DNA of 64,000 nt from Flavobacterium sp. LC2016-12 (GCF_015351595.1 NZ_JADKPT010000011.1:109323-173322), one strand, 5' to 3'. Shown: positions 46,118 through 55,158, numbered from the stretch's first letter. Translations and numbers: made by a program. The notes: a model not told the origin generated them from the letters alone.

Positions 46118-48904
46118 ATGAAAAAATTATTACTCTCACTATTATTTCTATTTTTCAGTTCATTTCTGTTTGCACAAGTTAGTCCAACATTAGCTGTTGG
46201 CCTCGAAAAATTGACAATGAATAAAGGAACAATTGACGTAGAGGTCTTGACTGAAATCATTATGAGTAAGCAAAAAGAACTTAAACAAGAAGCACTCAAA
46301 AGGTTTATGTTTAAATTATTTCCTGAAGCTAATTTTACAACAAAATATTATGTTCAAAATTGTTTAAATGTCCTTTTAAATGAAAAGAATCCGCAAGTAA
46401 TCGAAAAGGAAATTTTGGAACTTACGACTAATTATGCTTTATCATTAGGAACGACATATGCAATTATCAAAGCTAAAGAAAAACAACTCATTAAAGTTGA
46501 TGAATATTACAAAGCATACAAAATTCATTCTCCTTATTATCAAGACATAATAATTAAAGAAAAAGAAAAATATTTCCAAAAAAAAGATAGAAGAACAGAA
46601 CTAACTGACTCAATAAGCAAATATGACAGTATCGTTTCAAGTAAATTAACTACACTCGAAAAAGTAAAAAATATTAGTCCCAACGACTTTAAACTTTTAG
46701 TTTCGAACAAAAAAGAACTCGAAACATTCAGAAAAAAACTAGCTAGGCTAAAATTAAGAAAAGATATAATCAACAAAGCCAATACTAAAGATGACACATT
46801 AAAAATTCCATTTGGAATAGTTTTAGATGTTGTAAGCGCATCATTATCAAACATACCAGAATTACAAAAGAAAGGTTTTTTTAAAAATAAAATAGACTAT
46901 AGTATAAGTGATTTTTATTTAAACTTAGAATCAAAAAATGAAGGTAAGGAATTTAAAAAAAGTCTTGATACCTTGAAGCGCTATGTTTGCGAAAAAATAA
47001 CACCATATGTGAAAAATTATGAAATTATAAATGAATTTCTTAAAAAAAACAAAAATGATAGCGTACCAAACATTATAAAAAATTTACGTAAAGAAGCTGC
47101 AAATCTAGTAACCCCTCTCATTAAAAGCATAAAAACACAAAAACATGGACCTGAAATAGAAAAAAAACTTGATGAAATTACAAAGTTTGAAAATGACTTA
47201 AAATATCTAACAATTGATAAAATTAAAAATATCCAAAAAGAACAACTTCTTTTAAATCCTCTAGACTGTAATAATTGTAGCAAAAAAATTATTACATTTT
47301 ATAAAAATTCATTTAATACTAAAAGCAAAATAGAAGCTATTAATCTAGCTACCTCGCAAGACTTTAAGATGCAAGTTGATAGTATACTGTCATTAATTAA
47401 GTCACTTCAAAATAATGTTAATATAGGGCAATTAAAGTTAAAAACCACTTCAAATCAAGTATCCCCTAATGACTCAATTATTTCAAAAGGTATTAATGAT
47501 TCAATAGAAAAAATAAATAGTAAACTTTTCAAACAAAATAAAAATAACAAAAGCTCAACAAATACAGAAATACTAAATAATATATTAGATTTAGATAACA
47601 TGATTAACTCACTTCCTCAAAACAGAGTTGGAGATAAAAATATAGAAATTGATAAATTTATAGAAAATGAGTTTTTGGAAATCAACTCAAAAAAACTGAA
47701 TGAAAAAGTTAATATCATTGACACCCTGATTATTAAATTAGATAAAAAAATTAAGAGAAAGATAAGTGATACCAAAAGAAATGAAACAATAATTCAAAAT
47801 AACATTAATGAAGTTTTCGAATCTATTGCAAATTTAGATGAGTTTTATAACGAATACCTTTCCTCTGTTTTGACTAAACTAGAGTCAATTCCATTTGATA
47901 TTACTAATGTAGACTCCATAACTATTTCCAAAGCATCTAAAATATTTCCAGATATACATTCTAAAGTAAAATCACTCATTAGTAATCATGATATACGTAT
48001 AAGTGATATTGCATATCTAGATGATCATATAACGGAGAGAATGATCGAACTAAAAATACGAGATAAAGTTAATGATGCAATTTATGATTCTATAATTAAA
48101 CAGACTAAAATAATTATACCATTATTGAAAATTAGAGCATTAAAAAATATAGAAGGAGTCGTAAATTACAATGAAGAATTAATGAACTTATTTGAATTTA
48201 TTTCCAACTTAAATAATCTTGACAAGGCAGAAACCTATCAGAGTATTGTCAATATGTTACGAGATGGAAGCAAAACTGTGCAAGATAATCTCGCAGATGG
48301 AGAATTTAAGGATGGTTATACACTTTTTATAAATGCAATGAAAAAATACACATTAATTAACCCTTCTGAAGAATACGTAGAAATTGACGTAGTATCTTTT
48401 CTAACCGACCTTCAACAATATTATGATCGAAACAACAAATCGTCCTTTTCACTATATCTTAGTTTAGGACTAAATCAGAATTTCTTTTTTAAAAATTTTA
48501 AAATTTCTGAAGAAGAGTCAATTAACAACATTAGTTTCGCTTCGGAAAAAATTGGTGTAAAATGGCGAATAGCGAGCTTTAAACGCTTTGAAGGATATGA
48601 AAATGTGATCAAAGATGATGTATATCTTAATAAAAAAGCTCCATTTATTAATGAATTTTATGGAATTGTTTACGGTGCCGGGCTATTATATACATTAGCA
48701 AATACAACTACTAACGAAAACTTTGACTTCCCGCATGTAGGTGCTGGCTTAGGAATGCGTTTTTACAATGCCTTAGATGTAAATTTGATTATTGGATTCC
48801 CTTTTGTGAAAGATGCTAATTTTGGAGATAATGCTTTTTGGGGTATAGGTCTTGATATACCTTTAGGTGAATATTTAGAAAAACTTGGCACCAAAAATAA
48901 ATAG
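46118..48904 (+). CDS. Large secreted coiled-coil protein with C-terminal beta-rich region, function unknown
   Basis: The start at 46118 gives 928 residues beginning with a signal peptide (MKKLLLSLLFLFFSSFLFAQ). An upstream in-frame ATG at 46079 would add 13 residues before it and is unlikely. Most of the mature protein (about 100-760) is helical, lysine-, asparagine- and glutamate-rich, and looks like coiled coil. The last 170 residues turn to strands (YGIVYGAGLLYTLANTT, VGAGLGMRFYNALDVNLI, GIGLDIPLGEYL) like an outer-membrane barrel part. The gene is richer in A+T than its neighbours, which may mean transfer. I do not recognise a family. A strong terminator follows. Confidence 0.85.
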   Translation: MKKLLLSLLFLFFSSFLFAQVSPTLAVGLEKLTMNKGTIDVEVLTEIIMSKQKELKQEALKRFMFKLFPEANFTTKYYVQNCLNVLLNEKNPQVIEKEILELTTNYALSLGTTYAIIKAKEKQLIKVDEYYKAYKIHSPYYQDIIIKEKEKYFQKKDRRTELTDSISKYDSIVSSKLTTLEKVKNISPNDFKLLVSNKKELETFRKKLARLKLRKDIINKANTKDDTLKIPFGIVLDVVSASLSNIPELQKKGFFKNKIDYSISDFYLNLESKNEGKEFKKSLDTLKRYVCEKITPYVKNYEIINEFLKKNKNDSVPNIIKNLRKEAANLVTPLIKSIKTQKHGPEIEKKLDEITKFENDLKYLTIDKIKNIQKEQLLLNPLDCNNCSKKIITFYKNSFNTKSKIEAINLATSQDFKMQVDSILSLIKSLQNNVNIGQLKLKTTSNQVSPNDSIISKGINDSIEKINSKLFKQNKNNKSSTNTEILNNILDLDNMINSLPQNRVGDKNIEIDKFIENEFLEINSKKLNEKVNIIDTLIIKLDKKIKRKISDTKRNETIIQNNINEVFESIANLDEFYNEYLSSVLTKLESIPFDITNVDSITISKASKIFPDIHSKVKSLISNHDIRISDIAYLDDHITERMIELKIRDKVNDAIYDSIIKQTKIIIPLLKIRALKNIEGVVNYNEELMNLFEFISNLNNLDKAETYQSIVNMLRDGSKTVQDNLADGEFKDGYTLFINAMKKYTLINPSEEYVEIDVVSFLTDLQQYYDRNNKSSFSLYLSLGLNQNFFFKNFKISEEESINNISFASEKIGVKWRIASFKRFEGYENVIKDDVYLNKKAPFINEFYGIVYGAGLLYTLANTTTNENFDFPHVGAGLGMRFYNALDVNLIIGFPFVKDANFGDNAFWGIGLDIPLGEYLEKLGTKNK

Positions 48905-48946
48905 ACATAATGTAAAACACATATTTAAATTTTAAAAATACCATAA

Positions 48947-48983
48947 AAAACTTGCGCAAAATCTGACTTCGCGCAAGTTTTTA
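48947..48983 (+). terminator. Terminator of the coiled-coil gene
   Basis: CTTGCGC (48951-48957) pairs with GCGCAAG (48971-48977), extended by A and T runs. The spacer after it holds a GC-rich hairpin (CGAGCG-GGA-CGCTCG, 49093-49107), a probable repeat remnant. Confidence 0.85.
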
Positions 48984-49177
48984 ATATCTCAGCTCCGCAC
49001 AGAGTTCAGGCAACGCTGCGCGAATGTATCCGACTTCGTTCCAGTAAAGTGATTAATCATTATTCTATGTAAAACCCAGAACTTCGCGTTCACGAGCGGG
49101 ACGCTCGCGCTAGCATTAGAGATGTAAATAATGAATTTTAAATCGTATTTTCGTTTTACAACCCATCGATTTCAAAA

Positions 49178-49738
49178 ATGAGAAAATTTCTATTCCTAAT
49201 ACTTCTACTAGCTCAAAATTCCTTTTCTCAATCTTATGAAAAGAATGCTAAATGTGTTAGAACAAAGAATCTTTCAGAACAACAAAGATTAAATCAATTT
49301 CCTTTCTCCAAAAGTTCACAAATCAAGATTATTTCTTTTAAAGACAACCTGGAAGAAGTTTCTGGTCAAGGACTGATAAAACATACTCATTCAATCAAAT
49401 TAGGAAAAGACGTTTTTAATCCTGAATTATATAATGAAACTGCGACTTTAACATCGGAACAAATAAACAAACTCACTGATATTATCTTCAATTTCACTTA
49501 TAAAAAAATGCCATATGCAGCGGAGGATATAAAGTGTTATATGCCCCGAAATGCTGTTTTATTTCTGGACGCTGACAATAGAATAATTGGGTATTTAGAA
49601 ATTTGTTTTAGTTGTAAACATTTCAGATCTAGCGACAAAAGATTAAGCATCGGCGAATATTGTAGTACAAAATATGATATGCTTAAATCAATATTTGAAA
49701 ACGTTAATATTAAATATGGCATTTCTGAAATTGAGTAG
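49178..49738 (+). CDS. Small secreted protein, function unknown
   Basis: The 186-residue product has a signal peptide (MRKFLFLILLLAQNSFSQ). The mature part includes LTSEQINKLTDIIFNFTYKK, a cysteine at DIKCYMPRN and a conserved-looking segment GYLEICFSCKHFRSSD with two cysteines that might form a disulphide or bind metal. No membrane span or known motif is seen. It may be lipid-free and periplasmic. The type of sequence (a short calcium-less, single-domain protein with an ICFSCK motif) is common in Bacteroidota but I cannot name a family. Confidence 0.75.
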   Translation: MRKFLFLILLLAQNSFSQSYEKNAKCVRTKNLSEQQRLNQFPFSKSSQIKIISFKDNLEEVSGQGLIKHTHSIKLGKDVFNPELYNETATLTSEQINKLTDIIFNFTYKKMPYAAEDIKCYMPRNAVLFLDADNRIIGYLEICFSCKHFRSSDKRLSIGEYCSTKYDMLKSIFENVNIKYGISEIE

Positions 49739-49772
49739 TTTTATTCCATAAACATTGCAAGATTATACAAGT

Positions 49773-49862
49773 ATGAAAGACGACCAAACCCCAAATAAAA
49801 AGAAAAACTGGCTTACAATAATTGTCGAAATTGTATTAGATTTTATTCTATCGTCGAGATAA
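49773..49862 (+). CDS. Possible 29-residue membrane peptide
   Basis: The frame reads MKDDQTPNKKKNWLTIIVEI and ends VLDFILSSR: a charged head, then a hydrophobic helix. Tiny proteins with a lysine-rich start followed by W-x-TII and a hydrophobic helix are known in Bacteroidota (for example the so-called smalltalk proteins), and this resembles them loosely. It lies 34 bases after the gene at 49178. No RNA or conservation evidence was available, so this is tentative. Confidence 0.4.
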   Translation: MKDDQTPNKKKNWLTIIVEIVLDFILSSR

Positions 49863-49877
49863 TACTTGTATAAAAAT

Positions 49878-50294
49878 CTAACTTCTTCTACGCAAAACCC
49901 CTAGTGCCCCAGTAGACCACAAAGCCCATAAAATCAAAATCGGCTGAAAGAACAATCGAATTAATCGGGCCTGATCAGTATTCATTCCCAAAGCGTCAGT
50001 TCCATTTAAATATTGAGCAATATTACCAGGGAAAACCAGTACATAAAATACGGCAAGACCAAGACCTATTTGTATTTTATAACGGGTTAGAGAAATAAGA
50101 GCCAAACCTATTGCCATTTCGACAATTCCGGAAAGTATTACCACGAGATCTTTATCCATCGGAACCCAATTCGGAACCTGAGCCTGAAAATCGATTCGCT
50201 GAAAAGTAAAATGCCCCATGGCGGCAGTTATCATAAAGAGTCCTAAAAGTATTCTGAAGAAATTTTGAGTTTTAGTAGTTGCTATATTTTCCAT
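49878..50294 (-). CDS. DoxX-like membrane protein
   Basis: From the ATG at 50294 the product is 138 residues and starts MENIATTKTQNFFRILLGLF. A longer frame from 50324 has an unlikely N-terminus. It has four hydrophobic spans with the DoxX-type opening (ITAAMGHFTFQRIDF) and later LSGIVEMAIGLALI and FYVLVFPGNIAQYL. DoxX-like proteins are small inner-membrane proteins; most lack a proven role. It is on the same strand as the cysteine-cluster gene but separated by 134 bases. Confidence 0.8.
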   Translation of the reverse strand: MENIATTKTQNFFRILLGLFMITAAMGHFTFQRIDFQAQVPNWVPMDKDLVVILSGIVEMAIGLALISLTRYKIQIGLGLAVFYVLVFPGNIAQYLNGTDALGMNTDQARLIRLFFQPILILWALWSTGALGVLRRRS

Positions 50295-50428
50295 ATCATG
50301 ATAAATTGGTTGCAATATTTTCAATTACTCTCAAATTTACAATAATAAAAAAACAACTCTTTGCAAGATTTGGGACAGAACGTTGTGTAATCTCCATCTG
50401 AGCAATGTCTTTTAATTCAACATCTATT

Positions 50429-51037
50429 CTAAGCAATATTCTCCAACCCACCCGGAAAAGGCCTATAAGCATAATAATGCAAAACTTCTTCAATGGCTAT
50501 TTTTAAAGCTTCATTTATGGGAAGCAGGTTCACTCCCATTCTAAGATCAATTTGAGCCAACCTCATATAATAATCACTAAAAATGGGAATGTTTGTTCCG
50601 TTGTTGATTGCTACTTCGGCTTTAATAAAGTTTTCCTGTTGTTCTTCTTTTATGATTTTGCAGGTGGCTAATCGTAGTTTTCCAAATTTATCAGTCGTAG
50701 CACCATAACCAAAAAGACGGCAAATTAAACCGCGGTAACGGTAATTGCTACAGCTTCCTTTATGATATTCCAAAACCGAAAGCGAGCGGTATAAAAAGCA
50801 ATTTTTAGTCGAAATACTGTTTAATTCTTTTAGAGTTTCATCAGCTTTACCATTCAAAAATAAATGAAAAGCCCAAGGTAAAAATTCTAAAGGAGAGGCT
50901 TCTATATGAGGCGTAGAACAGCATTTGCCACAACCGGCTTTGCAATGCAAATTTGTTTCAGACTGGAAAGCCGTAATTTCAATTTCAAGACGATCAAACA
51001 ATGCTTCAACCTGCCTAACCTTCTCTTCTATTGACAT
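50429..51037 (-). CDS. YkgJ-family cysteine-cluster protein
   Basis: The 202-residue protein has the cluster motif CKAGCGKCCSTPHIEASPLE at about residues 31-50. More cysteines follow in FLYRSLSVLEYHKGSCSNYR, LICRLFGYGA and LATCKII. This pattern matches the YkgJ/CxxCxxCC family, thought to bind zinc or iron. Its biochemical role is not settled. The coding sequence is intact and cytoplasmic by its lack of a signal peptide. Confidence 0.88.
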   Translation of the reverse strand: MSIEEKVRQVEALFDRLEIEITAFQSETNLHCKAGCGKCCSTPHIEASPLEFLPWAFHLFLNGKADETLKELNSISTKNCFLYRSLSVLEYHKGSCSNYRYRGLICRLFGYGATTDKFGKLRLATCKIIKEEQQENFIKAEVAINNGTNIPIFSDYYMRLAQIDLRMGVNLLPINEALKIAIEEVLHYYAYRPFPGGLENIA

Positions 51038-51177
51038 TTGTTTTTTCGTAAGGTAGGTTAATAGAAATGCCTCCAGCTACAATTGGGGATTTATTGGGAA
51101 AGAAGTTTCAGGTTTCAGGTTTCAGGTTTTGTAGCTTTGCTCCGATCGCGGATATACACGACAACCAACACGCAATA

Positions 51178-51316
51178 TTGTCATCCTGAGGAAAGAAGGA
51201 CCACACTAGTAACTCCGCAAAGTGATTACGCAATGTTGTGAAGGATTTATGTGATATTCTTTGTCGAAGTTCTTTGTCGAGCTTCTTGTGTGGTCCTTCG
51301 TTCCTCAGGAAGACAA
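51178..51316. repeat. Inverted repeat of the GAGGAACGAAG family, copy 1
   Basis: Two 29-base arms (51178-51206 and 51288-51316) are complementary with two mismatches. They contain TCCTGAGGAAAGAAGGACCA and GTCCTTCGTTCCTCAGGA. The related copy is at 63774-63855. Confidence 0.85.
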
Positions 51317-51503
51317 ACTAAAAGCGAAAGCGCGATAAAATACTCCCAATGTTAAATTTACTACATGTTATCAAAAACACGTATAAATACGTGGTGTTCA
51401 ATCTTTAATAATTCTTAAACTTGCTGTCAATATGGTGGAGCATATTTATCATGGTTTTTCAGTAGGTAGAAAACCTTGAATGTTTAATACTTTTTTTTGG
51501 GGA

Positions 51504-51552
51504 AAAAGTGAGATTATAATCGACAACGATTATGGATCTCACTTTTATTTTT
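51504..51552 (+). terminator. Orphan terminator-like hairpin
   Basis: AAAAGTGAGAT and ATAATCG pair across an ACAA loop with CGATTAT and ATCTCACTTTT (51504-51545), followed by T-rich sequence. No gene on the plus strand ends nearby. Confidence 0.75.
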
Positions 51553-51591
51553 ATTTTGAACTTAAACCATTGCCAAATAGTTTTATTTAAA

Positions 51592-51627
51592 AAAGCGTAA
51601 ACGTCTTAGACGTTTGCGCTTTTTTTA
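51592..51627 (+). terminator. Second orphan terminator
   Basis: A 14- to 15-bp stem (AAAGCGTAAACGTC with GACGTTTGCGCTTT) is followed by a run of T. It lies 47 bases after the first. Confidence 0.85.
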
Positions 51628-51742
51628 TTCTTAAAACTTATACATCTCATTCACAGCGAAATCGACCTCAATTACATATCTTATAAATCTTATTATAATA
51701 CAATTATAACTTCTGAAGGCAAAAATCATTTAGGTGTGCTTG

Positions 51743-51750
51743 TAATTTTG
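51743..51750 (+). promoter_or_regulatory. Putative promoter box of the first fibre-like gene
   Basis: TAATTTTG matches the consensus and would give a leader of about 93 bases before 51850. Confidence 0.45.
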
Positions 51751-51849
51751 CAACCGATTTAAAAGACAAATTAATTATGGGAGCAATAGGTCTAGTTTGT
51801 CTCATCGATTGTTTACTAAGTCTTTAAGTTTAGAACAAAATAATCAAAA

Positions 51850-53124
51850 ATGAAAAAAATAATTTATTTGCTATTTCTGCTCCAGGCGGGATTACTAGCA
51901 GCACAAACAGAAACTTTAGTCACTGTAAATGGAAAAAAAGTGACTGTTAACCCAAACGCACTTAGTACTGCAGACAATGGTTTAACAACTGATAATGGAA
52001 ACCTTCAATTGGGTGGCGAATTAACAAAATCTACAGTTTTAACCACCACACCAACTTCTACTTTAGCCCTAACAGGATTACAAACGGGTGTTGAAACCAA
52101 TAACATCGTAACTGTTGATGCAAATGGTATTCTAACAACTACTCTCAAACAAAGCTTAACTAGCGACGACCTAGGAAACCACACGGCAACTGAACATTTG
52201 AATATATCAAATAAGCATATTCAAAATATACAAACAGCATTTATAAACAACGGATTAGAAGTTTTAGATAGAACTACTTCTAATACAAAGTATTTCAGCC
52301 TCAATAAAGACAACGGGTTATTTAGTATTTGGAATTCCGGCACTTCCTCTAATGCCTTATCAATAGATGAAACGAATAATAATACATCTTTCGCTTCTAC
52401 AATTAGTTTTCCAAATATTGATGACATAAAGATAGCACTTGCAGGTAGTTCAAATGGAGCCAGAATATCCTATTATGGATTGATTATATCAAATGCATCA
52501 GGGCAAAAAGGAGTAGCTGATTCAGGACAATTTAATTGGTCTAATTATTCAGGTCCTTCCGGTTCACAAAAAGAAATAATGCGTCTTACTTTTACTGGAG
52601 TTGGTCTTGGTACAACAGCACCTACAAATGCAATGCATGTCAAGGCTGTAGACAATCCTATAATTTTAGAAGGTTTGACAACATCTCCGGCTGCTACAAA
52701 TGTAAAATTGGTTGTAGGAGCTGATGGTATTATTAAAAAAAGCATGTTTCCTAAAACATATAAAACTACATCATTAGCGCCCGGAGAGTCATATTCGGTA
52801 ACACTACAAGTTAATCTCCCAATAACATCTTTTCTTGTTATGACTGGAAATGAATGCGGAAGAACGGCATTAAACTCTTTCCGATCTTACAACAACACAT
52901 TATCCTTTTTAGGTGGACAAGGAAGAAATATACCCTTTACAGCAACCGTGCTAAATGATGACGGAAGTTCTCTAAAGTTAGAGGCTGAGGGTGTTGTTTA
53001 TTGTCAAGATGGAGGAGGATCAAGTCAATTCGATTTTACAATTACAAAAGCAGGAGCAGTTATTACAATTACAAATAACGGTAATGTTAACAAAGGATAT
53101 ACTGTTGTGCAAAACGGAATATAA
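51850..53124 (+). CDS. Secreted tail-fibre-like protein, paralogue 1
   Basis: The 424-residue product has a signal peptide (to LLAAQ, residue 19) and a family-wide N-terminal region: VTVNGKKVTVNP, ADNGLTTDNGNLQLGGELTK, VDANGILTTTLK and DDLGNHTATEHLNISNKHIQ. Then come a fibre-like centre (GLGTTAPTNAMHVKAVDNPI) and a C-terminal beta domain with FRSYNNTLSFLGGQGRNIPF. The pattern LGNHTATQNLxMxN and ALHVKAxxDP resembles the shafts of phage tail fibres. No type IX C-terminal sorting signal is visible. It shares the C-terminal domain with paralogue 2, 52 bases downstream, and is probably co-transcribed with it. Confidence 0.88.
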   Translation: MKKIIYLLFLLQAGLLAAQTETLVTVNGKKVTVNPNALSTADNGLTTDNGNLQLGGELTKSTVLTTTPTSTLALTGLQTGVETNNIVTVDANGILTTTLKQSLTSDDLGNHTATEHLNISNKHIQNIQTAFINNGLEVLDRTTSNTKYFSLNKDNGLFSIWNSGTSSNALSIDETNNNTSFASTISFPNIDDIKIALAGSSNGARISYYGLIISNASGQKGVADSGQFNWSNYSGPSGSQKEIMRLTFTGVGLGTTAPTNAMHVKAVDNPIILEGLTTSPAATNVKLVVGADGIIKKSMFPKTYKTTSLAPGESYSVTLQVNLPITSFLVMTGNECGRTALNSFRSYNNTLSFLGGQGRNIPFTATVLNDDGSSLKLEAEGVVYCQDGGGSSQFDFTITKAGAVITITNNGNVNKGYTVVQNGI

Positions 53125-53176
53125 ATTATTAAAAAACAATAAATAAATATTTAAAATATTTAAGCAAATCGAGAAA

Positions 53177-54454
53177 ATGAAAAAAATAGTATACTTGTTA
53201 TTATTGATCCAAAGCGGGTTTATGATGGCACAGACAGAAACAATGGTTACAGTAAACGGGAAAAAAGTTTCGATTAATCCTAATACAATCAATACCGCAA
53301 ATAATGGTTTAACTTTTACAAATGATAATGTTCAATTGGGCGGCAGCTTAGTAAAACCTTCAACAATAACTACAACTCCAGAGTTCACTCTTGCCATTGC
53401 AGGATTACAGAGCGGTGTAAATGCAGATAATATCATAGTTACAGATGCAAATGGGGTTTTAAAAACAGTACCAAGAACTAGCTTTACAGGAGACAACTTA
53501 GGAAATCATATTGCTACCCAAAATCTGGATATGTCTAATAAAAATATTCTAAACATTAAAAACGCCTACATAAAAAACGAGGTAGAACTTTTGGATAAAA
53601 ACACCGCTAATACAAAATATTTTAGTCTGTATAAAAGTGCCGGAGTATTGGGAATTTGGAATTCAAATAAAAATATGAACGTAATATCAATTGATGAAAC
53701 AAATAACAATACAACTTTTGCATCAACAATAAATTTTCCCGATGTCAATGCTCCAAAAATATTATTTTCAAATAGCACGGATGCTGCCCGAATTGAACTA
53801 TCAGACAACTGGAATTTTGGAACTGTAGCAGGTACAAAATCAACAGCAAATTCAGGACAGTTTAGCTGGCATAACTATTCAGGTAATGGTGCTACGATGA
53901 AGGAATTAATGCGCCTAAATACTACAGGTTTAGGTATTGGCACAACTGCCCCAACTGCTGCGCTTCACGTTAAATCAGCTGCAGATCCGCTTCGTTTAGA
54001 AGGCTTGGTAGAATCTACTGATCTTACAAATATAGCATTGGTAGTAGGAAGTGATGGAGTTGTTAAAAAAAGTCTCTTTCCTCAAACCTACGAAGTTCCT
54101 TCAGTTGCGCCAGGAGCAACGTATACAGTAAATTTAAATGCAAACATTACAGTCGCAACCTTTATTGTTTCAACACAGAATAGCTGTGGCAAAAACGCTA
54201 TTGTCACATTTCAAACCTATAATAATGTTATATCTTTTTTAGGTGGTCAGGGAGCCAATGTACCTTATACGGCTACAGTTACCAATAATGACGGAGTTAC
54301 TCAAAGATTAACCGCAACTGGTGTCGCAAGCTGTGAAGATGGTGGAGATGCCACTCAATTTAATTTTACAATTAATAAAGCCGGATCAATAATTACTATT
54401 ACAAACGACGGTAACGTACCCAGAGAATATAGTATCATACAAACCGGTATGTAA
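53177..54454 (+). CDS. Secreted tail-fibre-like protein, paralogue 2
   Basis: The 425-residue protein repeats the plan of paralogue 1 from end to end: signal peptide to MMAQ, VTVNGKKVSINPNT, NDNVQLGGSLVKPSTI, GDNLGNHIATQNLDMSNKNI, then GIGTTAPTAALHVKSAADP. Its C-terminal domain (CGKNAIVTFQTYNNVISFLG) is the same type as in paralogue 1. The two genes look like a tandem duplication that has diverged. Translation ends 37 bases before a strong terminator, so these two form one unit. Confidence 0.88.
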   Translation: MKKIVYLLLLIQSGFMMAQTETMVTVNGKKVSINPNTINTANNGLTFTNDNVQLGGSLVKPSTITTTPEFTLAIAGLQSGVNADNIIVTDANGVLKTVPRTSFTGDNLGNHIATQNLDMSNKNILNIKNAYIKNEVELLDKNTANTKYFSLYKSAGVLGIWNSNKNMNVISIDETNNNTTFASTINFPDVNAPKILFSNSTDAARIELSDNWNFGTVAGTKSTANSGQFSWHNYSGNGATMKELMRLNTTGLGIGTTAPTAALHVKSAADPLRLEGLVESTDLTNIALVVGSDGVVKKSLFPQTYEVPSVAPGATYTVNLNANITVATFIVSTQNSCGKNAIVTFQTYNNVISFLGGQGANVPYTATVTNNDGVTQRLTATGVASCEDGGDATQFNFTINKAGSIITITNDGNVPREYSIIQTGM

Positions 54455-54490
54455 TTTGAAGATAAACAACCTTAATACTTGTGCTCAAAA

Positions 54491-54529
54491 AAAGCTCCTA
54501 TGTAACCTTTTACATAGGAGCTTTTTTAT
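54491..54529 (+). terminator. Terminator of the paralogue 1-2 unit
   Basis: AAAGCTCCTATGTAA (54491-54505) pairs fully with TTACATAGGAGCTTT (54510-54524), followed by T residues. Confidence 0.95.
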
Positions 54530-54694
54530 TTTCTCAAAATGATCTTTACTTTTAATAAAACCAATGCGACAACGCCTTGATCAGAATACTGTCCGAAAGT
54601 TGACGAATTCGAATTCGCAAATTATCTCAACCTACAAAGTATAAAACTAATCTTAGGGCTAGAAATTTACTTAAGTTGATTCCTATTTAGAATC

Positions 54695-55072
54695 TCACTT
54701 TTTATTTTTCTTACTTTCTTCTATTTGAACTTCCAGATATGCAATTATTTTTTTAAGGCTATCTATTGTTTCTTTTCGTGCCTCAGCTAGTTCTTTATAA
54801 TCCATCTCCTCTTCTAAATTTTCCTTAACAGTCTTTTTATAAATTTCCGGTGCTTCATTCAAAATATCTGCTTTGAGCATACTTCCATTTCCTGTTAAGA
54901 GCCATTCGGGATTAAGATCAGGGAAATGATGTAAAATTTTACCCGCCTTATCTGTTCCCATGTTGCTGCTATTATCCAAAAACTTGTTGGAAAACCCAAG
55001 TGATTGGCATAATTTATATTTTGTAATCCCTTTATAATCAATAAACTCCTTTACTCTTTCGGTAGCACCCAT
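54695..55072 (-). CDS. Phage-type HTH repressor without a peptidase domain
   Basis: The 125-residue protein opens with a helix-turn-helix domain of the phage repressor type common in Bacteroidota: ATERVKEFIDYKGITKYKL, then LGFSNKFLDN and LNPEWLLTGNGSML. The second half is charged coiled coil (AEARKETIDSLKKIIAYLEV). It lacks the LexA/CI-type self-cleavage domain, so any release would need another trigger. It is divergent from the 70-residue gene at 55159, and the 86-base gap carries two copies of a likely operator. Confidence 0.85.
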   Translation of the reverse strand: MGATERVKEFIDYKGITKYKLCQSLGFSNKFLDNSSNMGTDKAGKILHHFPDLNPEWLLTGNGSMLKADILNEAPEIYKKTVKENLEEEMDYKELAEARKETIDSLKKIIAYLEVQIEESKKNKK

Positions 55073-55087
55073 AAAGATAGTGTAATT

Positions 55088-55133
55088 TTTTACGTTAAAT
55101 ATTTGTTTTTTGTAAGATTTTACGCTAAATTTG
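55088..55133 (+). promoter_or_regulatory. Promoter with two operator copies of the repressor switch
   Basis: A 13-base word, TTTTACGTTAAAT at 55088-55100 and TTTTACGCTAAAT at 55118-55130, recurs with a 30-base period, three turns of the helix. A -33-like TTTG (55102-55105) and the exact -7 box TAAATTTG (55126-55133) lie 20 bases apart. Each touches or overlaps an operator copy, so bound repressor would block the rightward promoter. Confidence 0.7.
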
Positions 55134-55158
55134 TCCTGTTGTTAATACAAACTAAGCA

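Larger units (their letters stand above)
51038..51849. other. Long gene-free region with repeats and two strong terminators
   Basis: No protein gene of normal size is visible in these 812 bases. From left to right there are a GTTTCAGG repeat (about 51106-51129), a 139-base inverted repeat (51178-51316), a small hairpin CACGTATAAATACGTG near 51379, a 15-codon frame (51432-51479), two terminators and the promoter of the next gene. The terminators have no obvious upstream gene on the plus strand, so a non-coding RNA is possible. Confidence 0.6.
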
